Assembly (NCBI RefSeq): GCF_042767895.1
Contig: NC_091578.1
Coordinates: 19,049,481 to 19,113,480 of the forward strand
Direction: 5' to 3'
Length of the DNA: 64,000 nt
Source of the DNA: Penaeus vannamei
Lineage: Eukaryota > Arthropoda > Malacostraca > Decapoda > Penaeidae
The notes beneath the pieces are model-generated. The model was not told where the DNA came from and did no database searches. It was given only the letters and a program-made list of their open reading frames with translations. Below are positions 48,752-63,400 of this stretch, piece by piece; positions within the stretch are counted from its first letter, which is position 1; each line of letters starts with the position of its first letter. Position numbers and translations under genes: made by a program.

Positions 48752-51700
48752 CATCATCATCATCATCATCATCCGGAGCTAACGCCGACGGGGGCGCATA
48801 GCCGCGTCCACCTTCTGTTTCCCACCATTTGGGATCCTTCAAGACAAGCCCCCAGGCAGGGGCCTGGCCCATCTGGGAGCTCTTCCCGACAGGTTTGATC
48901 GATCTGCCCAAGCCCCCGACCTCCTAGGTCGCCCCACAGGCCTCCTCCCCCCAGGGTTGTCTCGAACAGAGACAACCTGAGGGGGCAGGATCAGCCTGTG
49001 GAAGGCGAGCCAGGTGGCCATATTGCCTGAGTTGGCGACCCCGGATTGTGCAGGTAACAGGTCCTGTGCCAGGCTCACGGTGCAGCCGTTGGTTAGACAC
49101 ATGGTCCCGCCAACAGTGCCCCATGATTCGGCGCAAGGACATATCACAAAAGGCGTCAAGACGGGACTCCAGTGCACTGGATAATGTCCAGGTTTCACTA
49201 CCGTAGAGCAAAACTGGCTTTTACCGGGGGCCCTGAAAACCCGTAGCTTGTTCCTTCTGCACAGGTCCCGGGCATCTCCAAATACTCTTGTCGAGAGAAT
49301 TCAGGACCCCTGCTGCCAGGCCAATCCGTCTACTGACTTCCGGTTTGACAGCCCAGAGTTATGAACTACACTACGAAGGTATGTAAAGCTCTCAGTGACC
49401 TAAATGTCCTCCCCGCAAGCACGTACCGACCGAGTAGGTTCTCCTAGCGTCCCCAATGTCCTGGATCTCGGTCTTGATCCAGGAGACTTCTAAATCTAAG
49501 GGCTTTGCTTAATTACTAAATGCATCTAGAGCCAACACTAAGGATTTCAAGGACTCAGATAGAATAGCAACATCATCAGCAAAGTCAAGGTTGGTAACCT
49601 TCATATTGCCCAGAGTTGCTTCACAATGACTTTGAACAGTTGCTCTGCCTAGTATCCAGTCCATGCAAGTTTTAAAAAAGGGGTTTGGGTTTGCAAGAAC
49701 ACAGCCTTGCCTCACTCCTCAACTGACAGGAAAGAAGCTCGATGGGCCCCCCCACCACATTTTACAGCACTTTCAGTACCAGTATATAGGTTTGCTATTA
49801 GTTCAATAATCCTTTTTGGGAAATTCCTCTCAGTCTCAGGATCTCCCAGAGTGTTTCCCCGATATACTGTATCGAACGCCTTCTTGAGGTCGATGTAGGC
49901 TCCCAAGTAACCCACGTCCGAACTCACGACGGCGCTCTACAATGACTCGAAGTGCAAGGATACGGTCTATTGTTGACTTACCAGGAGTGAATCCGGATTG
50001 CTATGGCCTCTGATACGCCTCAGAAGGATGCGGGCAAGAACCTTGCCTGGTACACTGAGCAGTGTGATGCCGCGGTGGTTGCTGCAGTCCCATCGGTCCC
50101 CCTTCCTCTTCCAGAGAGGGATGACCACACACCTCAACAGGTCAGAGGGAACGGTACCGGACTGCCAAATGGCAGCCAGGACAGCATGCAATCCCCGCGC
50201 CATAGGTTCACCACCAGCCTTTAACATTTCAGCTGGGATGCCGAAAATACCCGCTGCTTTCCCACTCTTCAGCTAGGAAATCGCCCCCCAAACCTCAGCT
50301 AGGGATGGGGGGTCCTCGCTAATGGGTGGGTCCGGCAGCGGAATCACAGCCTACCCCGTCCAAGTTAACTGTTGGAGGGTCAACCTGATACAACTGCTCA
50401 AAGTATTCAGTCCAACGCTCCCTCACCGCAACAGGATCTGAGACAATCTGGCCACCCACTAAGCGAACTGCAGTCACCTGTGAAGAGGGCTTGGAGTTCA
50501 GTTTTCTCAGGGCTTGGTATGCAGGATGAAGGTCATTTACTAAGAAATGGCCTTCTACCTATTCAGCAAGATTCCTAATAAACTGTTCCTTGTCCCTTCT
50601 TAAGAGAGACCGAGTTCTGCGCACCTGAAAACCCGGTGCAAATCCCGATCCCCTGCCAGACGAGCCGCACGGCAAGCATCAGTGGCTTTCAGTGTCTCCT
50701 GAGAGACTGAATTCTGTCTTGCTCTCGGGCGTTCTCCAATCGATTCTTGGGCTGCATCAAGCATTTCACACTTAAAGGTGTCCCACAGAAGTACAGGGCC
50801 CCGTCAGATTATCAAGCGCTGTAAACCCGATCAGAGATTGTCTCAGCAAACCTCCGAGCACATTTCCTTTTCCTTCAGCCTGTCCAGATGAAACCCCCTG
50901 GGGGGGGTCATTGGGCCGCTGGGGAGTTTTGAAGTGTATCCGGAGGGTAGCCATAACTAATCTATGGTCGGTACCACAGAACTCAGCACTCCTATACACC
51001 TTGTAGTTCTGGAGGATCCCCCAAACAAGTGCAAATGAGAATGTGGTCGATCTCCTTGGTTGCATTACCCGCATCAATGTACCATGTCCAATGATGTGGT
51101 TCTGGGCGCTGGTCCAGGAGCCAGAAATCCTCAATTTCTGGGATCTAGCAAAATCCCGGAAAAGGAGGGAATTCTCGCTGCCGGTATCAACCCCCGAACC
51201 ATGAGGACCGACTGACATCTCATAGCCAGCTCGATCGCAGCCACATACCGCATTGAAGTCACACAGAACAATACGAATATCTCGCCGGGGACAACTGTCT
51301 GCCACGGATGCAAATTCGGCGTAGAACAACTCTTTCACATCAAGTTTACAAACCCTCGGGAGGAGCGTACACAGCAATAAGAGACATGAAGCCCAAAAAC
51401 AGCCTCAGTCTCATCACCATTATACGCTCATCGACTGGGTGACCTCTACCACCGAGGGGTGGAGGCCCACCAGAGATAGCTTGGCTACTCCCTGGAGATG
51501 GTGACCATCGCCCGCGGCCTGACCAGTAATAGGTTTTAGCCACCTACACTGGTCGTGCCGCTGCCAAGTCTTCTCACCTCCCAGAGAGCAGCCACCCCTA
51601 CTCTCAGCCTCCCCCGTTCTCTCGATAGCAGGGGTAACCGATCATCCTGACGTAAAAAGCGAACGTTCCAAGCCCCCACCCTGCCTGAAGTTAACCCTCG

Positions 51701-52342
51701 GGCAGTTGCTCCGGGGGGACGCCACCTCTGCCACCCCCGCCGATGCTGCCCCACATAATAGGCGGCAGGCTGCGGGACCCTTCATCCACATGTGGGGTTC
51801 CCTAGGGCTTTGCCCCACAAGCTTCATATTGGGCTGGCGGCTACCAGGACGCAGGCAGGACGAGGAGCTCCCGTTCCTATTCCGCGCCCCAGCAGTCACC
51901 CTCCCAACGGGGGGCCCCCAGCACGCCTCTCTCTCTGGGTTTGGGGGGACATTACCCCCCCCCCCCAGCATTTCCCAAATTTAAATGTGACGCTGCCAGG
52001 ATATTCTCTGGGGGGAGGAGGACTGGCAAGGCCCACCTCCCCCCAGCCTCCCCTTGACCCCATGGGGCTTAGGGGCAGGAGTTAGTACAGGGCCCGGGCG
52101 TGTCCACACGCCGGTGGGCACCGCAAGGTGCCAGTTTCCATAGGTGGCCACGAGGAGTCACTGCATGTCTCGATAATGGAGAGGCTATGAAATGGCAGGT
52201 GAGACATGCAGCGCTGCTATATTTTTCGCACAAGGGTAGCCAGCGGTGGCAGCTACAAGCTAGAAGGCATGCAAGCACTAAAAAAACTATATAGGCTACT
52301 ACACCATCGCTTCACACCACCCTGTGTATGAAAAACCCACAC
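48752..52342 (-). mobile_element. RTE-like retrotransposon, copy 5, near full length
   Basis: At about 3.6 kb this is the longest copy. On the minus strand it begins at 52,342 with GTGTGGGTTTTTCATAC and GGTGGTGTGAAGCGATGG, the same 5' start and satellite flank as copy 2. It ends with CTCCGG and a GATGATG tail at 48,752. Compared with copy 2 it carries about 250 extra bases in the 5' region (about 51,720-51,985) that include a C-run of 14 (51,953-51,966). In shifting frames one reads WNVRFLRQDD, VLCDFNAVCG (G of GDFN changed to C), CGTDHRLVMA, AYIDLKKAFDTV (intact RT motif A), FADDVAIL and FCDMSLRRIMGHCWRDHV. Many G/C-run insertions break the frame. Confidence 0.87.
49200..51760 (-). pseudogene. 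Endonuclease-reverse transcriptase ORF of RTE copy 5, frameshifted
   Basis: The endonuclease spans about 51,700-50,950 and the RT about 50,300-49,500 on the minus strand. All usual landmarks can be found but in different frames: YYWSGR (about 51,535), GFMSLIAVYAPP, FNAVCGCDRAGYEMS, RSAEFCGTDHRLV, LKAGGEPMARGLHAVLA (about 50,220), LLSVPGKVLARILL, YIDLKKAFDTVYRG (about 49,900), MRQGCVLA and NLDFADDVAILSESL (about 49,590). Both RT catalytic motifs are intact, unlike the endonuclease GDFN. The frame changes at least six times, mainly at runs of G or C, so no functional protein is possible from this sequence as given. The C-terminal part continues to about 48,780. Confidence 0.78.
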
Positions 52343-55300
52343 ATTATAATTATGACAATAATAATGATAATAATGATAAAGTCATAATTATAATGATAAT
52401 CTTTATAATTACTGCAATAAAAGCAATAAATTTAAATTTTACTCCAAAAAATTTTCATACTAATAATGGCAATAAAAATAATATCATTATCATTGTCATT
52501 ATAATTATTATTATTGTCATTATTATTTCTAAGATTATCATTAGGGCTATTATCATTACATAGTTATAATGATAAAGAAAACAATTATAATTAGCATAAT
52601 AATTATTATAACTGCAATAATGATGATATTAATAATGATAATCATGATGATACTGACTATAATGATAATCATAAAAATGATGACAGTAATGATAATTATG
52701 ATGATAATAATTATCATTCAGTCCATTTATAATGAAATAAAGGCCAGAAGTCACAAAATCCCAAAAGTTAAAAAAAAAAAGGCAAAATCTAGTGTATTAC
52801 AGCCTTTTGAGAGAAACGTCGAAAAAAAACTTTTTAACATTAATTCAGGTAATTATGATGATTTCCATGATAATTCCCTTATTATTGACAATAATGATGA
52901 TAATTATAACATCATTATCATTGTCATTATAATTATTATTGTCATTATTATATTTAAGATCATCATTATTGCTATTATCATTATATAAATAATAATAATG
53001 ATAAAAATAGCAACAATAAATTTGCATAATAATTATTATAACTGCAAAAAATGATGATAATAATAATGATAATAATGATAATCACTATAATGATAATAAT
53101 CATAAAAAGATGACAGTAATGATAAAAATGATGATAATAAATATAATTCAGTCCATTTATAAAAAAATAAAGGCTGAAGTAATAAAATCCCAAAGATCGA
53201 AAATACGGCAAAATCTAGCGTATTTTAGAGAAAAATCGAAAAATACCCTTTTCGCTTTTTTAAAGGTAATTATAAGGATTTTAACATTAAATCAGGTAAT
53301 TATGATGATTTCCATGATGATTCCTTTATTATTGGCAATAATGATAATTATGATGATAATGAAAAAGATAATGACAAAACAATGATAATTATGATGATAA
53401 CGACAATGATAATGACAATAACAATGATAATAACGATAAAGTCATAATTATAATGATAATCTTGATAATTACTGCAGCAATGGCAATAATTAACTCTATT
53501 CCAATAATTTCCATACTAATAATGGCAATAGAAATAATAACATCATTATCATTGTCATTATAATTTTTATTATTGTCATTATTATTTCTACGATCATCAT
53601 TATTGCTAATATCATTGTTAAATAGTTAAAATGATAAAAATAGCAACAATAATTAGCATAATAATTATTATAACTGCAATAATGATGATAATAATAGTGA
53701 TAATAATAATGATAATGACTATAATGATAATCATAAGAATGATGACAGTAATGATAATAATGATGATAATAATTATGATTCAGTCTATTTATAATCAAAT
53801 AAAGGCCAGAAGTAATAAAATCCCAAAAGTCGAAAAAAAGCCTTTTGAGAGAAACGTCCAAAAAAACCTTTGTCTCTTTTAATAGTAATTATGAGGATTT
53901 TAACATTAAATTTAGGTAATTATGATGACTTCCATGATGATTCCTTTATTATTGACAAAAAATGATGATAATTGTGATGATAATGACAATGATAATGACA
54001 ACAATAATGATAATAATGATAAAGTCATAATCATAATGATAATCTTGATAATCAGTGCAATAATAGCAATAATTAACTCTATTCCAATAATTTCCAACTA
54101 ATAATGGCAATAAGAAATAATAAAAATAATGACAGTAATGATAATAATGATGATAACATTTATCATTCAGTCAATTTAAAAAGAAATAAATGCCCCAAGA
54201 ATAAAATCCCAAAAGTAGAAAAACAGCAAAATCTAGCCTTTTGAGAGAAACATCGAAGAAAATCCTTTTTGATTTTTTTAAAGGTATTTTTGAGGATTTT
54301 AACATTAATTCAGGGAATTATGATGATTTCCATGATGATTCCTTTATTGACAATAATTATAATTATGATGATAAAGGGGAATGATAATGACAATAATAAT
54401 GATAATAATGATAAAGTCATAATCATAATAATAATCTTGATAATTACTGCAATAATAGCAATTATGAACTCTATTTCCCAATAATTTCCATACTAATAAT
54501 GGCAAAAGAAATAATAATAACATCATTATCATTCTCATTATATTTATTATTATTGTCATTATTATTTCTAAGATCATCATTATTGCTATTATCATTATAT
54601 AAATAGTTATAATGATAAAAATAGCAATATTAATTAGCATAATAATTATTATAACTGCAATAATGATGATAATAATGATAATCATGACGATATTGACTAG
54701 TATGATAATAATCATAAAAATGATGACAGTAATGATAATAATGATAATAATTATCATTCAGTCAATTTATAATGGAATAAAGGCCAGAAGTAATACAATC
54801 CCAAAAGTCGAAAAAGCGGCAAAAGCCTTTTAAGAGAAACGTCGAAAAACACTTTTCGCTTTTTAATGGAAATTATGAAGATTTTAACATTAATTCAGAT
54901 AATTATGACAATTTCCATAATGATTCCTTTATTATTGACAATAATGATAATTATGATGATAATGGCAATTATAATGACAATAATAATGATAAAAATGATA
55001 AAGTCATAATTATAATGACAATCTTGATAATTACTGCAATAATAGCACTAATTAACTCTATTCCAATAATTTCCATATAACTAATGGCAATAGAAATAAT
55101 AATAACATCATTATCATTGTCATTATAATTATCATTATTGTTATTATTATTTCTAAGATCATCATTATTGCTATTATCATTATATAAATAGTTATAATGA
55201 TAAAAAACAATAATAATTAGCATAATAATTATTATAACTGCAATAATGATGATATAAATAATGATAATCATGATGACAATGACTATAATGATAATAATCA

Positions 55301-57882
55301 TAAGAATGATGACAGAAATCATAATAATGATGATAATTATCATTCAGTCCATTTATGATGATATAAAGTCCAAAAGTAATAAAATCCCAAAAGTCGAAAA
55401 AACGGCATAATCTAGCGTATTGAAACCCTTTTTGAGACAAACGTCGAAAAAAAAATTTTTCCCCCTTTTAATGGCAATTATGAGGATTTTAACATCAATT
55501 CAGGTAATTATGAGGATTTCCATGATTATTCCTTTATTATTGACAATAATTATGATAATTTTGATGATAATGATAATGATAATGACAATAATTTTGATGA
55601 TAATGACAATGATAATGACAATAATAATGATAATAATGATACTCATAATTATAATGATAATCTTGATAATTGCTGCAATAATAGCAATAATCAACTTTTT
55701 TCCAATAATTTCCATACTAATAATGACAATAGAAATTATAGTAACTTCATTATCATTGTCATTATAAATAGTATTATTGACATTATTATTTCTAAGATCA
55801 TCATTGTTGCTATTATCATTATATAAATAGTGATAATAACTATAATAATTATCATACTTTCCATTTATAATGAAATAAAGACCAAAAGTAATAAAACCCC
55901 AAAAGTCGAAAAAACGTAAAAAAAAAAACTTTCGCTTCTTTAATAGTAATGATGAGGATTTTAACATTAATTCAGGGAATTATGATGATTTCCCTGATGA
56001 TTCCTTTATTATTGACAATAATGGTTATAATTATGAATTATTATAATGACAATGATAATGACAATGGTAATGACAATAATAATGATAATGATAAAGTCAT
56101 AATTATAATGATAATCTTGATGATTACTGTATTAATAGCAATAATTAACTCTATTCCAATTTCCATACTAATAATGGCAATAGAAATAATAATATCACTT
56201 TCATTATAATTATTATTATGGTCATTATTATTTCTAAGATCATTATTGCTATTATCATTATATAAATAGTTATGATAAAAAATAGCAATAATAATTAACA
56301 TAATAATTATTATAACTGCAATAATTATGATAATAATAATGATAATCATGATGATAATGACTATAATAATCAAAAAAAAAGATGACAGTAATGATAATAA
56401 TCGTAAAAATCATGACAGTAATGGTAATAATGATGATAATAATTATCATTCAGTCAATTTTTAATGAAATAAACGCTAGAAGTAATAAAATCCCAATGGT
56501 CGAAAAAACGGCAAAATCTAGAGTATTACAGCCTTTTGAGAGAAACGTCGAAAAAAAACCTTTTCGCTTTTTAATGGTAATTATGAGGATTTTAACATTA
56601 ATTCAGGTAAATATGATGATTTCCATGATGATTCCTTTATTATTGACAATAATGAAGATAATTATGATAATAATGACAATGATAATGACAATAATAATGA
56701 TAATGATAAAGTCATAATTATGATGATAATCTTGATAATTACTGCAATAATAGCAATAATTAACTCTATTCCAATTATTCCCATACTAATAATGGCAATA
56801 GAAATAATAATAACATCGTTATTATTGACATTATAATTGATATTATTGTCATTATTATTTCTAAGATCATCATTATTACTATTATCATTATATAAATAGT
56901 TATAATGATAAAAATAGCAATAATAATTAGCATGATATTTATTATAACTGCAATAATGATGATAATAATAATGATAATCATGATTATAATGACTATAATG
57001 ATAATAATCATAAAAATTATGACAGTAATGATAATAATGATGATAATTATCATTTAGTCCATTTATAATGAAATGAAGGCCAGAAGTAATAAAATCCCAA
57101 AAGTCGAAAAAACGGCAAAATCTAGCGTAATACAGCCTTTTGAGAGAAACGTCGAAATAACCCTTTTCGCTTTTTATGGTAATTAGTGGACTTTAACATT
57201 AATTCATGTAATTATGGTGATTTCCATGATGATTCCTTTATTATTGACAATAATTATGATAATTATGATGATAATGACAATGATGACGACAATAATGATG
57301 ATAATAATTTTAAAAGTCATAATTATAATGATAATCTTAATAATTACTGCAATAATAGAAATAATTAACTCTATTTAATAATTTCCATACTAATAATGAC
57401 AATAGAAATAATAACAACATCATTATCATTGTCATTATAATTATTATCATTGTCATTATTATTTCTAAGATCATCATTATTTCTATTATCATTACATAAA
57501 TAGTTATAATGATAAAAATAGCAATAATAATTAGCATAATCATTACTATAACTGCAATATTGATGATAATAATAATGTAATCATGATGATAATGACTATA
57601 ATGATCATAATCATAAAAATGATGACGGTAATGATAATAATCATTCATTCCATTCATAATGAAATAAAGGCCTGAAGTAATAAAATCCAATAAGTCGAAA
57701 AAACGGTAAAATCTAGCGTACTACAGCCTTTTGAGAGAAACGTCAAAAAAAAAAACTTTTCGCTTTTTAATGGTAATTATGAGGATTTTAACATTAATTC
57801 GGGTAATTATGATGATTTCCCATGATGATTCCTTTATTATTGACAATAATGATAATTATGATGATAATGACAATGATAATGA
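52343..57882 (-). repeat. AT-rich satellite array, block 5, minus orientation (about 10 units)
   Basis: Cores lie near 52,725-52,830, 53,150-53,245, 53,780-53,870, 54,165-54,270, 54,760-54,860, 55,350-55,460, 55,860-55,935, 56,450-56,570, 57,055-57,170 and 57,650-57,765. These are mostly main-subfamily units. Those around 53,150, 54,165 and 55,860 are shortened. The array begins at the 5' flank of RTE copy 5 and ends at the 3' end of copy 4. No gene is seen. Confidence 0.95.
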
Positions 57883-60421
57883 CATCATCATCATCATCCG
57901 GAGCTAACGCCGACGGGGGCGCATAGCCGCGTCCACCTTATGCTTCCTCCTTTTGGGATCCCTCATGGCAAGTCGCCAGACAGGGGCCCGGCCCATCTCG
58001 AGCTCTTCCCGACAGGTTTGATCGATCTGCCCAAGCCACGACCTCCTAGGTCGTCCCACACGCCTCAGCCACCCAGGGTTGTCTCGAATAGAGACAACCT
58101 GATGGGCAGGATCAGCCTGTGGAAAGCGAGCCAGGTGGCCATATAGCTTGAGTTGGCGATCCCGGATTGTGCAGGTAACAGGTCCTGTACCAGTCCCACG
58201 GTGCAGCCGTTGGTTAGACACATGGTCCCGCCAACAGTATCCCATGATCTGGCGCAAGGACCTTTTACAAAAGGCGTCAAGAAGGGACTCCAGTGTATTG
58301 GATAATGTCCAGGTTTCACTACCGTAGAGCAAAACTGGCATTACCAGGGCCCTGAAAACCCGTAGCTTGGTCCTTCTACACAGGTACCGGCATCTCCAAA
58401 TACTCTTGTCGAGAGAGTTCATGACCCCTGCTGCCAGGCCAATCCGTCTACTGACTTCCTGGTTTGACAGCCCAGAGTTATGAACTGCACTACCAAGGTA
58501 TGTAAAGCTCTCTGTGACCTCAATGTCCTCACCGCAAGCAAGTACCGACTGAACAGGTTTTCCTAGTAAGTCCCCAAAGTCCTGGATCATGGTCTGGGGG
58601 CAGGAGACCTCTAGACCCAAGGGCTTCAGTTCATTACAAATGCATCGAGGGCCACCACTAAGGTTTCCAAAGACTCAGATAGAATTGCAACATCATCGGC
58701 AAAATCAAGGTCTGTAATTTTGATATTAGCCAGTGTTGCTCCACAATGACTTTGAACAGTAGCTCTGCCTAGTATCCAGTCCATGCAAGTGTTAAAAAGG
58801 GTTGGTGCAAGAACACAGCCTTGCCTCACTCCTCAACTGACAGGAAAGAAGCTCGACAGGCCCCCACCACATTTTACAGCACTTTCAGTACCAGTATATA
58901 GGTTTGCTATTAGTTCAATAATCCTTGTTGGAATTCCTCTCAGTCTCAGGATCTCCCAGAGTGATTCCCGATGTACTGTATCGAACGCCTTCTTGAGGTC
59001 GATGTAGGCTGAAAGTAACCCACGTCCGAACTCACGACGGCGCTCTACAATGACTCGAAGCGCGAGGATACGGTCTATTGTTGACTTACCAGAGTGAATC
59101 TGGATTGCTCTGGCCTCTGATGCCTTAGTAGATGGTCTCTGATACGCCTCAGAAGGATGCGGGCAAGAATCTTTCCTGGTACACTGAGCAGTGTGATGCC
59201 GCGGTGATTGCTGCAGTCTCATCGGTCCCCCTTCCCCTTCCAGAGAGGGATGACCACACCCCTCAACAGGTCAGAGGGAAGGGTACTGGACTGCCAAATG
59301 GCAGCCAGGACAGCATGCAATCCCCGCGCCATAGGTTCACCACCAGCCTTTAACAGTTCAAATGGGATGCCGCAAATACCCGCTGCTTTACCACTTTTCA
59401 GCTTAGAAATCGCCTCCCTAACCTCAGCTAGGGGGGGAGGGTCCTCGCTAATGGGTGGGTCCGGGAGCGGAATCACGGCACTACCCACGTCCAAGTTAAC
59501 TGTTGGAGGGTCAACCTGATACAACTGCTCAAAGTATTCAGTCCCAAATCTCCCTCACCGCAACAGGATCTGAGACAAACTGGCCACCCACTAAGCGAAC
59601 TGCAGTCACCTGTGAAGAGGGCTTGGAGTTCAGTTTTCTCAGGGCTTGGTATGCAGGACATAAGTCATTTATTAAGAAATAGCGCTGTGAACCGATCAGA
59701 GATTGTCTCAGCAAACCTCCGAGCACACTCCCTCTCTTTCAGCCTGTCCAGATGAAATACCCTAGGGTGGTCATTGGGCCGCTGGGGAGTTTTGAAGTGT
59801 ACCTGGAGGGTAGCCACAACTAATCTATGGTCAGTACCACAGAACTCAGCACTCCTATACACCCTGCAGTTCTGGAGGATCCTCCAACAAGTGCTAACGA
59901 GAATGTGGTCGATCTCCTTGGTTGCATTACCCGCATCAATGTACCATGTCCAATGAAGTGGGTCTGGGCGCTAGTACCAGGAGCCAGAAATCCTCAACTT
60001 CTGGGATCTAGCAAAATCCCGGAAAAGGAGGGAATTTTCGCTGCCGGTATCAACTCCCGAACCATGAGGACCGACTGACATCTCATAGCCAGCTCGATCG
60101 CAGCCAGGTACCGTATTGAAGTCACCCAGTACAATACAATTATCTCGCCGGGGACAACTGTCACAATGCAATGCAACAGATGCAAGTTTGGCGTAGAACA
60201 TCTCTTTCACGTCAAGTTTACAAACATCGGTAGGAGTGTACACAGCAATAAGAGACATGAAGCCCAAAGACAGCTTCAGTCTCATCACCATTATACGCTC
60301 ACGACTGGAGTGACCTCTACTACCGAGGTCTGGGGCCTACCGGAGACAACTATGGGTAGTCCCTGGCGATGGTGACCATCGCTGCGGCCTGACCAGTAAT
60401 AGGTGTAGCCACCTACGCTGG
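57883..60421 (-). mobile_element. RTE-like retrotransposon, copy 4, 5'-deleted
   Basis: The minus-strand copy starts within the endonuclease (GGYTYYWSGRSDGHH at about 60,415-60,370). It contains an internal deletion of about 265 bases at 59,685, where the ITALDNLT and DKEQFIRN region is missing. It ends in CTCCGGATGATGATGATGATG at 57,883. Its 3' satellite junction is the same as in copies 2, 3 and 6. Its 5' side joins the satellite at GCAGTAATTA, the end of dyad 2, about 65 satellite bases upstream of the point seen in copies 2 and 5. No target-site duplication is apparent. That pattern fits a deletion that removed both satellite and element 5' sequence. Confidence 0.87.
57904..60415 (-). pseudogene. 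Endonuclease-reverse transcriptase ORF of RTE copy 4
   Basis: Endonuclease residues LSLGFMSLIAVYTPTDV and VLGDFNTVPGCDRAGYEMS are in frame at about 60,275-60,085, and FCGTDHRLVVATLQVHFK at 59,850-59,790. The RT keeps AISKLKSGKAAGICGIP, DLKKAFDTVHRESLWEIL (about 59,010), FADDVAILSESLETLV (about 58,715) and a clean C-terminal stretch of about 238 codons from 58,620 to the stop at 57,904 (LLYGSETWTLSNTLES, YCWRDHVSNQRLH, RPRRSWLGQIDQT). Defects are the missing N-terminus, the 265-base internal deletion at 59,685 and scattered frameshifts near 59,090, 58,850 and 58,640. It is the least decayed copy in its C-terminal third. Confidence 0.8.
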
Positions 60422-63400
60422 TAATTACTGCAATAATAGAAATAATTAACTCCATTCCAATAATTTCCATACTAATAATGGCAATAGAAATAATAATATC
60501 ATTATCATTGTCATTATAATTATTAGTATTGTCATTATTATTTCTAAGATCATCATTATTGCTATTATCATTATATAAATAGTTATAATGATAAAAATAG
60601 CAATAATAATTGGCATAATAATTATTATAACTGCAATAATGATGATAATAATAATGATAATCATGATGATAATGACTATAATGATAATAATCATAAAAAA
60701 TAATGACAGTAATGATAATAATGATGATAATCATCATTCAGTCCATTTATAATGAAAGAAGTAACAAAATCCCAACAGTCGAAAAAACGGCAAAATCTAG
60801 CGTATTACAACTTTTTGAGAGAAACGTCGAAAAAAAACCCTTTTCCCTTTTTAATGGTAATTATGAGGATTTTAACATTAATTCAGGTAATTATGATGAT
60901 TTCCATGATGATTCCTTTATTAATGACAATAATGATGATAATGACAATGATAATGACAATAATAATGATAAAGTCATAATTGTAATGATAATCTTGAGAA
61001 TTACTGCAATAATAGCAATAATTAACTCTATTCCAATAATTCCCATACTAAAAATGGCAATAGAAATAATAATAACATCATTTTTATTGTCATTATAATT
61101 ATTGTTATTACTAATATCATCATTATTGCTATTATCATTATATGAATAGTTATAATGATGAAAATAGCAATAATAATTAGCATAATAATTTTTATAACTG
61201 CAAAAATGATTATAATAATCATGATAATCATGATGATAATGAGTATATTGATAAGAATCATAAAAATGGTGACAGTAATGATAATAATGATGATAATAAT
61301 TATAATTTAGCCTTTTCAGAAAAACGTCAAAAAAAAAATCCTTTTCGCTTTTTAATGGTAATTATGAGGATTTTAACATTACTTCAGGTAATTATGATGA
61401 TTTCCATGACGATTCATTTATTATTGACAATAATGATGGTAAGTAGATGATAATGGCAATGATAACGATAATAATAATGATAATGATAAACTCATAATTA
61501 TAATGATAAAATTGATAATTACTGCAATAATAGCAATAATTAACTCTATTCCAATATTTCCCATACTAATAATGGCAATAGAAATAATAATTACATCATT
61601 ATCATTGTCATTATAAATATTATTATTGTCATTATTATTTCTAAGATCATCATTATTGCTATTATCATTATATAAATAATTATAATGCTGAAAATAGCAA
61701 TTATAATTAGCATAATAATTATTATAACTACAAAATGATGATAATGATGATAATCATGAAGATCATGACTATAATGATAATAATCATAAAAATGATGACA
61801 GTAATGATAACAATGATGATAATAATTATCATTCAGTCCATTTATAATGAAATAAAGGCCAGAAGTAATAAAATCCCAGATGTCGAAAAAACGGCAAAAT
61901 CTAGCGTTTTACAGCCTTATCAGAGAAACGTTGAAAAAATAACCCTTTTTGCTTTTTAATGGTAATTATGAGGATCTTAACATTAATTCAGGTAAATATG
62001 AGGATTTCCATGATGATTCCTTTATTATTGAAAATAAAGATGGTAATTATGACGATAATATCAATGATAATGACAATAATAATAATAATGATAAAGTCAT
62101 AATTATAATGATAATCTTAATTACTGTAATAATAGCAATGATTTACTCTATTCCAATAATTTCCATACTAATAATGGCAATAAAAAAAATAATAACACCA
62201 TTATCATTGTCATTATAGTTATTATTATTGTCACTATTATTTCTAAGATCATCATTATTGCTATTAAAAATAGCAATAATAAATTTGCATAATAATTATC
62301 ATAAAAGCAATAATGATTATAATAATAATGATAATCATGATGATAATGATTATAATTATAATAATCATAAAAATGAGACAGGAATGATAATAATGATGAT
62401 AATAGTTATCCTTCAGTACATTTATAATGAAAGAAAGGCCGGAAGTAAAAAAATCGCAAAAGTCGAAGAAACGGATAAATCTAGCGTATTTCAGCCTTTT
62501 CAGAGAAACGTCGAAAAAAAAAACTTTTTGCTTTTTAATGGTAACTATAAGGTTTTTTTCATTAGTTAAGGTAATTATGATGATTTCCATGATGATTGAT
62601 TTAATATTGACAATAATGATAATTATGATGATAATGACAATGATAATGACAATAATAATAATAATAATGATAGTCATAATTACTGCAATAATACCAATAA
62701 TTAACTCTATTCCAATAATTTCCACACTAATAATGGCAATAGAAATAATAATATCATTATCATTGTCATTATAATTATTATTATTGTAATTATTAATTCT
62801 AAGATCATCATTATTGCTATTATCATTATATAAATAGTTATAATGATAAAAATAGCAATAATTATTAGCATGATAGTTATTATAACTGCAATAATGATGA
62901 TAATAATAATGATAATCATGATGATAATGACTATAATGACAATCAAAAAAATGATGACAATAATGATAATAATGATGACAATAATTATCATTCAGTCCAT
63001 TTATAATGAAATCAAGGCCAGAAGTCACAAAATCCCAAAAGTTAAAAAAAAAAGGCAAAATCTAGCGTATTACAGCCTTTTGAGAGAAACGTCGAAAAAA
63101 AAACTTTTCGCTTTTTAATGGTAATTATGAGGATTTTAAAATTATTTCGGGTAATTATGATGACTTCCATGGTGATTCCTTTATTATTGGCAATAATGAT
63201 GATAATTATGATGATAATTATGATGACAATGACAATGATAATGACAATAATAATGATAATAATGATAAAGTCATAATTATAATGATAATCTTGATAATTA
63301 CTGCTAAAATAGCAATAATTCACTCTATTCCAATAATTTCCATACTGATAATGGCAATAGAAATAATAACATCATTATCATTGTCATTATAATTATTATT

